From Victivallaceae bacterium (lineage in GTDB: Bacteria; Verrucomicrobiota; Lentisphaeria; Victivallales; Victivallaceae), in assembly GCA_028691615.1 (NCBI GenBank), contig JAQUYX010000005.1, positions 1 to 41,547 on the forward strand: a DNA stretch of 41,547 nt, in the 5' to 3' direction. The position numbers were made by a program, and so were the translations under genes. How positions within the stretch are numbered: the first letter of the stretch is position 1; each line of letters starts with the position of its first letter. Under the pieces are notes generated by a model. It was given only the letters and a program-made list of their open reading frames with translations. It had not been told where the DNA came from and made no database searches. Shown here in pieces: positions 17,620 to 26,465 of this stretch.

Positions 17620-19554
17620 TTACTTGTTGTCGTCGACCACTTCCGCGTCGATGATGTCGTCCTTGCCGCCTTTCGCCTCACCGGCGGCGGCATTGCCGTT
17701 CGGGGGCGGAGTGCCGGCTTCCGCGCCGGCCGCGCCCTGCGCCGCGCCCTGCGCATTCTTCTGCGCGTAGATCGCTTCGCCGAACTTCATGAGCTTCTCT
17801 TCCAGCTCCTTGGTGATCGACTTCATCGATTCGGTGTCGTCCTTCTCAATGGCCTTCTTCAGGCGTTCGACCCCTTCTTCGACGGGCTGCTTGACGTCCG
17901 CGGGCAGCTTGTCGCCCAATTCCTTGAGCTGCTTCTCAATCTGATAAACCAGCGAATCAGCATGGTTTTTCGTCTCGATTTTGTCCTTGACCGCCTTGTC
18001 TTCGTCGGCGTGCGACTTGGCTTCGTTGACCATGCGGTCGATTTCCGCGTCGGTCAGGCCGCTCGAAGCGGTAATGGTGATCTGCTGCTCCTTGCCGGTG
18101 CCCAGATCCTTGGCGGTCACATGCAGAATGCCGTTGGCGTCGATGTCGAAGGTCACTTCAATCTGCGGCACGCCGCGCGGCGCCGGCGCAATGCCGTCCA
18201 GCCGGAAGCGCCCGATCGACTTGTTGGCACTGGCCATTTCCCGCTCGCCCTGCAACACGTGGATGTCGACCGAGGGCTGATTGTCGCTGGCCGTCGAGAA
18301 GATCTCGCTCTTGCGGGTCGGGATCGTGGTATTGCGCTCAATGAGCTTGGTGGCCACGCCGCCCATCGTTTCGATGCCCAGAGAAAGCGGAGTGACATCC
18401 AGCAGCAGCACATCGTTGACCTGTCCGCCGAGCACACCGCCCTGAATGGCGGCGCCGCTGGCGACCACTTCGTCCGGGTTGACTCCCTTGTTGGGTTCGC
18501 GGTCGAAAATCGTCTTGGCCATCGTCTGGACTTTGGGCATACGGGTCATGCCGCCGACCAGAATGACTTCCTTGATGCCGCTCTTGGTCAAGCCGGCGTC
18601 GCGCATGCAGTTCTCGCAAGGAGCGACCGTGCGTTCCAGAAGTTTGTCGCAGAGCTGTTCGAGCTGAGCGCGGGTCAGCGTGACATTCAGATGCACCGGG
18701 CCGTCCGCATTCATCGAGATGAACGGCAGATTCACGTCGGTGCTCATGCTGCTGGAAAGTTCGCACTTGGCTTTTTCCGCAGCTTCCTTGAGCCGCTGCA
18801 GCGCCTGCGTGTCCTTGCGCAGATCGACGCCGTTGTCCTTCTGGAACTGCTCCGCCAGAAAGTCGATCACCGCCTGGTCGAAATCATCGCCGCCGAGGTG
18901 GGTGTCGCCGTTGGTGGCCTTCACTTCGAACACCCCGTCGCCGATTTCCAGAATCGAAATATCAAACGTACCGCCGCCGAGGTCGTACACCGCAACGGTC
19001 TCTTCGCTCTTCTTGTCCAGTCCGTAGGAGAGTGCGGCCGCAGTCGGCTCGTTGATGATCCGCAGCACTTCCAGTCCGGCGATTTTGCCGGCGTCCTTGG
19101 TCGCCTGCCGCTGGCTGTCGTTGAAGTACGCGGGCACGGTGATGACCGCCTGCTTGATCTCTTCGCCGAGATAGGCTTCCGCGTCGGTCTTCATCTTCTG
19201 AAGAATCATTGCGGAGATTTCCGGCGGAGAATACTGTTTGCCGCCGGCCACGATGGCCACATCGCCGTTGGGGGCTTCCGCAAGTTCATACGGAACCAGA
19301 TGCTTTTCCGAACCGATTTCGGAGAATTTGCGCCCCATGAAACGCTTGACGGAAAAGATTGTATTTTTGGGATTGGTGACTGCCTGACGTTTGGCCGTCT
19401 GACCGACCAGGCGTTCGCCGTTCTTGGTGAATGCGACGATCGACGGAGTCGTCCGGTTGCCTTCCGCATTGGGAATGACTTTGACTTCGCCGTGATCCAT
19501 GACCGCCATGCAGCTGTTGGTCGTACCGAGGTCGATACCGAGAATCTTGCTCAT
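17620..19554 (-). CDS. dnaK: Hsp70 chaperone DnaK
   Basis: This 644-residue chaperone binds exposed hydrophobic segments of client proteins under ATP control. The start shows [14 protein letters not shown]-type phosphate-binding residues (here [11 protein letters not shown]), then [13 protein letters not shown] and [12 protein letters not shown]; the substrate domain and a Gly/Ala lid tail end in DDIIDAEVV. The ATG at 19554 follows GGGAGGAAAG and is the only plausible start. The frame upstream of it is noncoding. Neither grpE nor dnaJ is adjacent, unlike many dnaK loci. A sigma-54 promoter lies upstream. Confidence 0.98.
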   Translation of the reverse strand: MSKILGIDLGTTNSCMAVMDHGEVKVIPNAEGNRTTPSIVAFTKNGERLVGQTAKRQAVTNPKNTIFSVKRFMGRKFSEIGSEKHLVPYELAEAPNGDVAIVAGGKQYSPPEISAMILQKMKTDAEAYLGEEIKQAVITVPAYFNDSQRQATKDAGKIAGLEVLRIINEPTAAALSYGLDKKSEETVAVYDLGGGTFDISILEIGDGVFEVKATNGDTHLGGDDFDQAVIDFLAEQFQKDNGVDLRKDTQALQRLKEAAEKAKCELSSSMSTDVNLPFISMNADGPVHLNVTLTRAQLEQLCDKLLERTVAPCENCMRDAGLTKSGIKEVILVGGMTRMPKVQTMAKTIFDREPNKGVNPDEVVASGAAIQGGVLGGQVNDVLLLDVTPLSLGIETMGGVATKLIERNTTIPTRKSEIFSTASDNQPSVDIHVLQGEREMASANKSIGRFRLDGIAPAPRGVPQIEVTFDIDANGILHVTAKDLGTGKEQQITITASSGLTDAEIDRMVNEAKSHADEDKAVKDKIETKNHADSLVYQIEKQLKELGDKLPADVKQPVEEGVERLKKAIEKDDTESMKSITKELEEKLMKFGEAIYAQKNAQGAAQGAAGAEAGTPPPNGNAAAGEAKGGKDDIIDAEVVDDNK

Positions 19555-19613
19555 AATTCTTTCCTCCCTGATTGGGTTTTTGCTTGTCGTTTCAAAATTA
19601 CGCTTTGAAGATA

Positions 19614-19630
19614 AGCAAGAGTCGTGCCAA
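19614..19630 (-). promoter_or_regulatory. Sigma-54 (RpoN) promoter of dnaK
   Basis: On the minus strand the -24 element TTGGCACG (19623-19630) and the -12 element TTGCT (19614-19618) are separated by four bases. GG and GC are exactly 10 bases apart, as the RpoN consensus TGGCACG-N4-TTGCW requires. The start would be near 19603, 49 bases before the ATG, with a good ribosome-binding site in between. No sigma-70 promoter of comparable quality was seen here. Confidence 0.75.
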
Positions 19631-19661
19631 CGGGGTTTTGCGGGGGGAAAGGGGAGTTTTT

Positions 19662-19709
19662 GTGCCAAAAGTGCGACAGGCGGTGCGTCGCCGCGTCATT
19701 TTGGCGCAC
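19662..19709. promoter_or_regulatory. Imperfect inverted repeat upstream of the sigma-54 promoter
   Basis: GTGCCAAAA (19662-19670) and TTTTGGCGCAC (19699-19709) form an imperfect inverted repeat about 60-105 bases upstream of the predicted dnaK start. This is the distance range used by enhancer-binding proteins that activate RpoN promoters. No activator gene is present in the window. Confidence 0.35.
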
Positions 19710-19742
19710 TCGATCGGCGCGCAGTGTCTCAGCTTTGTCGCG

Positions 19743-20765
19743 TCAGTTCCCGGTGAAATCCGCCTTGACCACCGCGTGAAACGGTTTTCCGGAGAAGGCG
19801 CAGCCCGATTCCAGCCACCTGCGCGCTTCCCCAATCTGCAGATCGAAGCGCTGCCGCAGCATTCCGAAGCCCGCCCGCCCTGCGATCCGGGGCACTGCGT
19901 CAAACGAGAAAAGCCAATAGTCCCGCCCCGCGATCCGCCCGTACCGTTCGGCTGCGTCCAGCAGCGGATCAAGCAGATTCAAATTCATGACAAAAATGCT
20001 TTTCGGCGCTTTTGCGTCTCCGAAAATCGATTCGCCCAGCGCCGCGATTTCCACGGCGGGATTCTCAAATTCCCGCAGAAAACAATATTCCGGCGTCAAC
20101 TGGTAATCCTGATGGATTCCGCGTTCAAAAAACGAAATGATCCGTTCCGCCAGATAAGGATATCGCGGGTCGGCCCGGTAAGAGAGAAAGGTGATCGGCC
20201 GCCCGCCGCGCTCCGTGAGCCAGCGCAGCCCTTCCTGCAACCCCGAGTGCGTGTCCGTCAGTACATAATCGAACGAGGCGTATTGACGGTTGATGATCAG
20301 CTGCGGCACGTTGCGCAGTCTGAGATAATCCATCGCGGAAAGCATCTCCTCCCGCGGCAGCATCCAGATGACGCAGCAGCCCGGTTCGCACAGCTCCTCC
20401 AGCCGTCCGAAAATCTGCCGTTCGGTAATCCGGACAATACTCAATGTGGAGGTCTCCCGCCCCGCAAGCAGCAATAATTCCAGTTCGCACAGCGCCGGCA
20501 GTCCGTTCCCCACAAAAACAATCCGTCCCGCCGCGGGGCGCGCGCCGGGGCGCAGAATCGTGGTACAGCTGCCTTTGCGTCCGCTCAGATACCCGGCGCG
20601 GGTCAACGCCGCGACCGCGCGTTCCACGGTGGTGCGTGAACACTTGTATTTGCGGGCGAGGACGTTGCGTGACGGCAGACGGCCGCCGTACCGCAGCGCG
20701 CCGCCGGACAGATCTTCCAGGATGGCTTTGACCAGAGCGTCGGTTTTGTTCAATCCCGCATCCAT
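19743..20765 (-). CDS. GntR-family regulator with LacI-type sensor domain
   Basis: This 340-residue protein has an N-terminal winged helix (about 8-72; LPSRNVLARKYKCSRTTVERAVAALTRAGYL split over two helices) and a C-terminal periplasmic-binding-protein-like ligand domain. This combination is common for sugar regulators in Lentisphaerota and Firmicutes. The ligand is probably a sugar, but that is an inference from the family. It lies 50 bases after an orphan permease gene on the same strand, and dnaK follows 188 bases later with its own promoter. Confidence 0.85.
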   Translation of the reverse strand: MDAGLNKTDALVKAILEDLSGGALRYGGRLPSRNVLARKYKCSRTTVERAVAALTRAGYLSGRKGSCTTILRPGARPAAGRIVFVGNGLPALCELELLLLAGRETSTLSIVRITERQIFGRLEELCEPGCCVIWMLPREEMLSAMDYLRLRNVPQLIINRQYASFDYVLTDTHSGLQEGLRWLTERGGRPITFLSYRADPRYPYLAERIISFFERGIHQDYQLTPEYCFLREFENPAVEIAALGESIFGDAKAPKSIFVMNLNLLDPLLDAAERYGRIAGRDYWLFSFDAVPRIAGRAGFGMLRQRFDLQIGEARRWLESGCAFSGKPFHAVVKADFTGN

Positions 20766-20815
20766 ATTGTTGCTTGCTTTTGTGTGATTTGTGAAAAAAA
20801 GAGCGTCGTTTTATT

Positions 20816-21850
20816 TCAGAGACTTCTGCCGCCCCCGGAATCAAAACTGATTCGCGGGTCCGCCCAGAGATACAGCAAATCGGCCAGCAAAATTCCCGAA
20901 AGCGTCAGCGCCCCCGCAAAGGCGAAGAGCGCCATCGCCAACGGATAATCCCTGCTCGAAAGCGCCAGCAAGGAGAGCGTCCCCATGCCCGGAATGTTGA
21001 AAATGTGTTCGACAATCACGCTGCCGGCCACCAGCGACGGCAGAATGCCCGCGAAGAGGGTGATCAGCGTAATCAGACTGTTGCGGAAGGCGTGTCGCCA
21101 CACCACCAGATTTTCCGGCACGCCCTTGGCGCGCGCGGTGCGGATGTATTCTGAGGAGAGATTTTCCAGCATGCTGTTGCGCATGTAGCGCGAGAGCCCC
21201 GCAAACGATCCGTAAGTCAAACACAAAATTGGCAGCACGTAATGCTTGGCCGAAAACCACAGCGCTTCGTAAATTCCGACCTCCAGCGGCGTTCCCGCCG
21301 GAATCCCCTTGAGCGGCAGAATCGGCCAGCGTCCGCCTTCGCAGAGCCAGCTTTGCAGCAGCAGTCCCACCCAGATCACCGGAAGACTGTACAGCGCAAA
21401 GGCCAGAAATTCAAAGCTCCGGTCAAACCAGCCTCCCTGTTTGGCCGCGGAAAACACCCCCATCGGGATCGCCACGGCATAAGCCAGCAGAATCGCGTAG
21501 AGATTCAGCGAGAGCGTCACCGGCAGCCGTTCCGCGATCAGCACCGTGACCGGACGCCCCGGATCGACTGTGGCCGAGCGCCCGAAATCGCCGTGAAAAA
21601 GGACGTTGCCGAACCAGTAGGCGAATCCCACCGCCAGGGGCTTGTCGAGGTGAAGTTCCTTGCGCAGCGCCTCGTTGACGGCGAATCCGCCCTTGTCCGA
21701 GCTGACATTCGCGGCGCTCCCGGAGGCGTCCAAAAGCGTGCTGCGGGTCGGATCGCCGGGGGCCAGCCGCAGCAGAACGTAGCTGACCAGCAGAGTGGCC
21801 AGAAAAGTGGCCCCGCCCAGCAGAATGCGTTGGAGCAGGTAGCGGATCAT
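20816..21850 (-). CDS. ABC transporter permease, DppB/OppB type
   Basis: This 344-residue inner-membrane permease has an N-terminal signature MIRYLLQRILLGG, six predicted membrane segments and the EAA loop YIRTARAKGVPENLVVW that contacts the ATPase. The family imports peptides, nickel or oligosaccharides. No partner permease (DppC type), binding protein or ATPase is nearby, so the rest of the transporter must lie elsewhere or the gene is an orphan. Its start overlaps the stop of the AAA+ gene by 4 bases, so it is probably translationally coupled to it. Confidence 0.88.
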   Translation of the reverse strand: MIRYLLQRILLGGATFLATLLVSYVLLRLAPGDPTRSTLLDASGSAANVSSDKGGFAVNEALRKELHLDKPLAVGFAYWFGNVLFHGDFGRSATVDPGRPVTVLIAERLPVTLSLNLYAILLAYAVAIPMGVFSAAKQGGWFDRSFEFLAFALYSLPVIWVGLLLQSWLCEGGRWPILPLKGIPAGTPLEVGIYEALWFSAKHYVLPILCLTYGSFAGLSRYMRNSMLENLSSEYIRTARAKGVPENLVVWRHAFRNSLITLITLFAGILPSLVAGSVIVEHIFNIPGMGTLSLLALSSRDYPLAMALFAFAGALTLSGILLADLLYLWADPRISFDSGGGRSL

Positions 21851-23166
21851 AAGGTGCGCAGCTTTTCTTTGAGGAGGTTTTGAATATATTCTTCCCCGTA
21901 TAGCTTGCGCATCAGTTCGATGTTGAAGTCGTAGAAGAGTTCCGGATCCGGTTTGTTGATGATGCCGGAGACCGACCGCTCGACCATGCGGCGGCGGCGG
22001 TCGCGGTCGGACGAAAATTCCGCCAGATAGCGCATCAGCGTGCGGGGACTCAATTCCGTGAACTCCTTCTGGCCGAAGCGTTCGGTGTAGTCCGCGGCGA
22101 TGACCAGCACGAGGTTTTGCGGCGCTTTGTGCATGCCGAGCGCCAGAAGGTGTTCTTCGATCACCTCCATGCAGCGCACTTCGTCGAAAACCGGATAGCG
22201 TACGCTGCGCCCGCGTGACAGAATGCTGGCGGGAAATTCATAGTTGCTGGCCAGCACCGGAAGAATGTTTTCGGCCGGAGAAAACGCCCCGCCGACATGG
22301 TTGCAGAAGTCATACCAGTCGCATTCCCGCGGATCAATGTCGTCAAAAAACACAACGAATTTGCGGTCCTTGCGCTCCGCCAGCAGCGCGAAAAGCCGCG
22401 CCAGTCCATGCGTAAGCGTCTCGACCGTCGGCAGAATCAGCACGAAATCTCCGCCGCGCATAGCGTGGGAAAGCACCATCTGGGTTTTGCCGTGACCGGG
22501 CAGGCTCGAAAGCAGCAGCGGCACGTTGCTTTTGCCCTCGGCGAAGTCCCGGAAATGCGTCAGAATCGCGTGCCGGACACTGTGAAATCCAAAGAAAAGT
22601 CCCGGCGCCTTCGGATCAATGCGCGAGGCCGCGACAAATTCTCCATCCCGGTAGCCAAAAACGCTGCCCGACGCGAAGGGATCGGCATTTTTGATTCCTT
22701 CCAGCAGCTCGGATCGTTCGCTTTTGAGCATGGAAAACTCTTTGGCGAGCGTTTGGGCCAGCGGCAGAACCGCTTCGGCGTCCTTTTCGGAAACCAGTTG
22801 GGCAAAAATGCGGATTCCATTCGCAATTCGCGCCGCGTGCGTCAGGAGGAACTCCAGATTTTCCCCTCCGTTGTCCGCATGCAATTCGTCCAGAATCCCC
22901 ATGCGCACAATCGTGTCGAAGAGCGCGTGAAAAAAGTTTTTCTTGCCGACGCGCGCTCCGGTGGCGAAATCATTGAGGTATATCGCCCCGTCCTCCGAAT
23001 CTTCCAGGCGCCGCGCCGCTTCGAACGCCCCGCGCAACCGCCTCAGAAACGACACTTCGCGCCCCGGGGCGATCCCGAACGAATCGTTTTCGCCGGGAAC
23101 GCAGAACAGCGTGCGAAAGGAGCGTTCCGCCTGTTCCAGCTCTTTTTGATACGCGGATTGCGGCAT
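21847..23166 (-). CDS. AAA+ ATPase, DUF815-like
   Basis: This 439-residue protein has a long helical N-terminal part (1-210) followed by a P-loop ATPase domain. The Walker A is LPGHGKT (222-228) and the Walker B is VVFFDD (271-276). The segment SNYEFPASILSRGRSVRYP is typical of the sensor-1 and arginine-finger region. The layout resembles DUF815 ATPases, which have no well-established function. The start at 23166 has a weak purine-rich site, but a consensus promoter lies at 23210-23238. Confidence 0.75.
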   Translation of the reverse strand: MPQSAYQKELEQAERSFRTLFCVPGENDSFGIAPGREVSFLRRLRGAFEAARRLEDSEDGAIYLNDFATGARVGKKNFFHALFDTIVRMGILDELHADNGGENLEFLLTHAARIANGIRIFAQLVSEKDAEAVLPLAQTLAKEFSMLKSERSELLEGIKNADPFASGSVFGYRDGEFVAASRIDPKAPGLFFGFHSVRHAILTHFRDFAEGKSNVPLLLSSLPGHGKTQMVLSHAMRGGDFVLILPTVETLTHGLARLFALLAERKDRKFVVFFDDIDPRECDWYDFCNHVGGAFSPAENILPVLASNYEFPASILSRGRSVRYPVFDEVRCMEVIEEHLLALGMHKAPQNLVLVIAADYTERFGQKEFTELSPRTLMRYLAEFSSDRDRRRRMVERSVSGIINKPDPELFYDFNIELMRKLYGEEYIQNLLKEKLRTL

Positions 23167-23209
23167 TTTGCTTTCTTTTTACTCCGAATTGTTTTTCACC
23201 TTGAAAGAC

Positions 23210-23238
23210 AATATACCGACCCGGGAGGCTTTTGTCAA
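23210..23238 (-). promoter_or_regulatory. Promoter of the AAA+ gene
   Basis: On the minus strand the -35 TTGACA (23233-23238) and -10 TATATT (23210-23215) are separated by 17 bases. The expected start near 23203 gives a ~37-base leader. The promoter sits between the miaB stop and the AAA+ ATG. Confidence 0.85.
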
Positions 23239-23249
23239 ACTTTGTCCTG

Positions 23250-24593
23250 CTACTCCCCGACGACTTTGCCGAAGAGCGAAACACTTCCCGCGCGGGTAAT
23301 CTGAATCTGCCGCAACTGCCCCACGGCAATCCCCTCGACCGGCAGAAAGTTGACCGTCCGGTTCGTCTGCGTGCGCCCCGTCCAACGCTCCGCGTTGCGG
23401 TGGCTTACGCCTTCGACCAGCACTTCCCGCGTCTCCCCAACCTCGTTCTTGAGCGCCGTTTGCACGCGCCGGGCCAGATCGTCCAGCAGAATTTTGTTGC
23501 GTTCGAGCTTGACCTCATCGGAAACATCGTCGGGCAGCGCCGCCGACTTCGTGCCGCTCCGGGGCGAATATTTGAAAATATACGATTGATCGAACTGCAC
23601 CTCTTCCAGAAGAGAGCGCGTCGCTTCAAAATCCGACTGGGTTTCGCCCGGAAATCCGACAATCACGTCGGTGGAAAACGCCGCCCCCGGAAGCGCCGCC
23701 TTGAGCTTGGCGACAATTTCCAGATAGCGTTCGCGCGTATATTGCCGGTTCATCGCCGCCAGCATCCGGTTCGAACCGGACTGCACCGGCAGATGCAGCG
23801 ACCGACAGATCTTGGGTTCCCGCGCCAGCGTCGCAATCAGCCGTTCGTTGAAATAAGTCGGATAGGGCGAGGTGAACCGAATCCGTTTGATTCCGTCGAT
23901 CGCACAAAGCTCCTCCAAGAGTTCCGCGAAGGGCGAATCATGATCTTCCGGCGCACTGGTGCGCCCCTGCATTCCGTAGGCCGCGACATTCTGCCCGAGC
24001 AGCATGATTTCCCGGATTCCCGAGTCGGCCAGCATCCGGGCCTCCGCGACAATCCCGCGCGCGTCTCGGCTCAATTCCCGGCCGCGCACATAAGGCACGA
24101 TGCAGTAGGAACAAAAGCGGTTGCAGCCCCGGGTGATGGCGATGTAGCCGGAGACCGGCGACGCCGCCGACGCCGAAAAGTGTTCGCCCATGCCGTCGAG
24201 CACTTCGCCGCCTTCTTCCAGAAGCGCGGTGTTCTTGCGCGTCTTGCTCACCGAATCGATCACTTCGGCCAGCCGGTGAAGCTGCCCCGTGCCCAGCACG
24301 AAGTCCAAGTGCGGCAGTTCCGCGAAAAGGCTTTCGCCGCGCGCCTGCGCCATGCAGCCGGCCACGCCGATGATCAAAGACGGTTTCGTCTTCTTGAGTT
24401 TCTTCATGAAGCCGATCTTGCCGACGGCCTTGCGTTCGGCCTGATCGCGCACGCTGCAGGTGTTGAACAAAAGCACATCCGCGTCGGTTTCCGTGGAAAC
24501 CATCTGATGACCCGCCTTGACGAGGATTCCGGCCATTGCCTCGGAATCACGCTCGTTCATCTGGCAGCCGTAGGTTTTGATATATACTTTCAT
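23250..24593 (-). CDS. miaB: tRNA-2-methylthio-N6-dimethylallyladenosine synthase MiaB
   Basis: This 447-residue radical-SAM enzyme adds a methylthio group to i6A37 of tRNAs. The N-terminal domain carries the auxiliary cluster cysteines (YGCQMNERDSE, NTCSVRDQAE, GCMAQ). The radical-SAM cluster is in GCNRFCSYCIVPYVRGRE, and the C-terminal ~65 residues form a TRAM domain. The ATG at 24593 begins MKVYIKTYGC, and the longer open frame is ruled out because it reaches into the promoter at 24604-24632. Confidence 0.96.
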   Translation of the reverse strand: MKVYIKTYGCQMNERDSEAMAGILVKAGHQMVSTETDADVLLFNTCSVRDQAERKAVGKIGFMKKLKKTKPSLIIGVAGCMAQARGESLFAELPHLDFVLGTGQLHRLAEVIDSVSKTRKNTALLEEGGEVLDGMGEHFSASAASPVSGYIAITRGCNRFCSYCIVPYVRGRELSRDARGIVAEARMLADSGIREIMLLGQNVAAYGMQGRTSAPEDHDSPFAELLEELCAIDGIKRIRFTSPYPTYFNERLIATLAREPKICRSLHLPVQSGSNRMLAAMNRQYTRERYLEIVAKLKAALPGAAFSTDVIVGFPGETQSDFEATRSLLEEVQFDQSYIFKYSPRSGTKSAALPDDVSDEVKLERNKILLDDLARRVQTALKNEVGETREVLVEGVSHRNAERWTGRTQTNRTVNFLPVEGIAVGQLRQIQITRAGSVSLFGKVVGE

Positions 24594-24603
24594 AATGGCG
24601 GGT

Positions 24604-24632
24604 AATATATCCGGTTGACGTGTCTTTTGCAA
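24604..24632 (-). promoter_or_regulatory. Promoter of miaB, predicted leaderless
   Basis: On the minus strand the -35 TTGCAA (24627-24632) and -10 TATATT (24604-24609) have a 17-base spacer. Only 10 bases separate the -10 from the ATG, so the transcript should begin 2-4 bases before the start codon. Confidence 0.75.
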
Positions 24633-24656
24633 GCGCGTTTCGGGTTTTTGCCGGCG

Positions 24657-25319
24657 TCAGCTTTCGTACAGCTGCGCCAGACTGAGCACTTGCGCTCCCC
24701 GCGTGGCCAATTCATCCATCTGGGATTCAAACGTCTCCACTTCCGTATTCACCCACGGATGCACCTGGTCGGGAATCCCGTGGTAGACCAGAATCAGACA
24801 ACGGGAATCCTCCATGCGGTCGAACTCCTCCATCGCCCGCGTGAATCCGCCGTTCTTCTCGGTGACTGCGTAAGCCGGCAGGCGGAACGGATCTTCCGTG
24901 GCCGGATCGAACGAGCGCTCCTCCACGCATCGGGCCGCCAGATAGTTGCGTTCCTTGAGGATCTTTGCGGCTTCCTCCGAATACGGACCGCCCGGATAGG
25001 CGAACGTCCGCGGTTTCGGCAGCCCCAATGCCTGAAACAACACCTCAATATAGACAATTTCCCGTTCAATGCCCTCATGGGTCAGCGATTGAGAGCCCCC
25101 ATGCGTATGCGTATGATTGCCCAACTCAAACCCCATCGACGCAATCTGCTGCATGTCTTTGTGGGAAAGTCGCATGCTGCCATGCAGATTGTTCCACTCG
25201 CGGTTCCATTCGGTGATGAAAAACGTCGCATTGAACCCTCTGGTAACCAGAAATGGAGCAACTCTTTCCGCATGATTTTTAACACTGTCGTCAAAGGTCA
25301 GAATGACGCGCTTTTCCAT
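24657..25319 (-). CDS. Polysaccharide deacetylase family protein
   Basis: This 220-residue protein has the NodB-homology fold. TFDDSV with Asp10-Asp11 is motif 1 (catalytic base and metal ligand), GNHTHTHG supplies metal histidines (motif 2), and FAYPGGPYS is motif 3. It likely removes acetyl groups from a carbohydrate. No signal peptide is seen, so it is probably cytoplasmic. It has its own promoter at 25391-25419. Confidence 0.85.
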   Translation of the reverse strand: MEKRVILTFDDSVKNHAERVAPFLVTRGFNATFFITEWNREWNNLHGSMRLSHKDMQQIASMGFELGNHTHTHGGSQSLTHEGIEREIVYIEVLFQALGLPKPRTFAYPGGPYSEEAAKILKERNYLAARCVEERSFDPATEDPFRLPAYAVTEKNGGFTRAMEEFDRMEDSRCLILVYHGIPDQVHPWVNTEVETFESQMDELATRGAQVLSLAQLYES

Positions 25320-25390
25320 TTTTTACTCCTCTTCTCTTCCGGCAGGAATCAAAGGATACTGTAATCTTTCATGAACTGATTATGATTAAA

Positions 25391-25419
25391 AGTATATCAT
25401 GCCTTACCCAAAAAGTCAA
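25391..25419 (-). promoter_or_regulatory. Promoter of the polysaccharide deacetylase gene
   Basis: On the minus strand the -35 TTGACT (25414-25419) and -10 TATACT (25391-25396) have a 17-base spacer. The -35 overlaps the last codons of aroC. The leader would be about 65 bases. Confidence 0.7.
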
Positions 25420-26465
25420 TCCATTCGTTTCGATAAAAGCAACGCATCCGCAATGACCAGCGCCGCCATCGCTTCCACCACCGGAACAATCCGGGGGCAG
25501 AGACACGGGTCGTGCCGTCCCGCAATTTCACAGACCGTCGCACAATTTTCCTTGGTCACCGTGCGCTGGGGCAACCCCACCGACGGGGTCGGCTTGACCG
25601 CCGCGCGAAAAATGATCGGCGCACCGCTGCTGATTCCTCCGAGGATTCCCCCCGCGTGATTCGTCGCAAAACCATCGGGCGTCATCTGGTCGTTGTTCCG
25701 GCTGCCCCGGAGCGAGGCCGCAGCAAAGCCGTCTCCGAACTCAATGCCCTTGATTCCGCCGATCGACAAAATTGCCTGCCCCAGCAAGGCATCCAATTTG
25801 TCGAAAACCGGTTCGCCCAGCCCCGCCGGAACATGAAGAATTTGACATTCGACGATCCCGCCGACGCTGTCATGCTCCTTGGCCGCAGAGAGAATTTCCG
25901 AAGTCATCGCTTCGACCGCGTCCGGATCGGCGGCGCGAACCGGATTTTTCTCGATACAGTCGCGGTTCACGGCAACGCCCCGGATCGAGCCGACGGCCGC
26001 GGTGTATGCGAAGAGGTCGATGCCGTTTTGTCCGAGCAATGCCTTGGCGACGGCTCCGGCCGCCACGCGCGCCGCTGTCTCGCGCCCCGAGGAGCGCCCG
26101 CCGCCGCGGTAATCGCGGACGCCGTATTTGCGAAAATAAGTGTAGTCGGCATGGCCGGGGCGGAAGAGTTCGGCCAGATTGCCGTAGTCGGAGGAACGGC
26201 TGTCGCAATTGCGAATCAGCAGCGCCACGGGCGTTCCGGTGGTCACGCCTTCAAAAACGCCCGACAGAATTTCCACGCGGTCGGCTTCGCCGCGCGCGGT
26301 GGTCAGCTTGGACTGACCGGGTCTGCGCCGGTCGAGATCGCGCTGAATGATCTCTTCGTTCAGGGGAATCCCGGGGAGCATTCCGTCGACGACCGCGCCG
26401 ATTGCCGGGCCGTGCGACTCCCCGAAGGTGGTGACTTTGAAAATTTCTCCCAAGGAACTGCTCAT
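25416..26465 (-). CDS. aroC: Chorismate synthase
   Basis: This 349-residue enzyme makes chorismate from EPSP, the last common step of aromatic amino acid synthesis, and needs reduced FMN. Family signatures are FGESHGPAIGAVVDG near the N-terminus, DRRRPGQSKLTTARGEAD, and RKYGVRDYRGGGRSSGRETAAR split in the middle; the GGI and SSGAPI segments follow. The ATG at 26465 has AAAGGAG 8 bases upstream and overlaps the stop of the preceding metallophosphoesterase by 4 bases. Confidence 0.97.
   Translation of the reverse strand: MSSSLGEIFKVTTFGESHGPAIGAVVDGMLPGIPLNEEIIQRDLDRRRPGQSKLTTARGEADRVEILSGVFEGVTTGTPVALLIRNCDSRSSDYGNLAELFRPGHADYTYFRKYGVRDYRGGGRSSGRETAARVAAGAVAKALLGQNGIDLFAYTAAVGSIRGVAVNRDCIEKNPVRAADPDAVEAMTSEILSAAKEHDSVGGIVECQILHVPAGLGEPVFDKLDALLGQAILSIGGIKGIEFGDGFAAASLRGSRNNDQMTPDGFATNHAGGILGGISSGAPIIFRAAVKPTPSVGLPQRTVTKENCATVCEIAGRHDPCLCPRIVPVVEAMAALVIADALLLSKRMD

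Noticed and set aside
19555-19742. Search for a CIRCE (HrcA) element before dnaK
   Set aside because: GCACTC-like fragments occur near 19705, but the TTAGCACTC-N9-GAGTGCTAA structure is absent.
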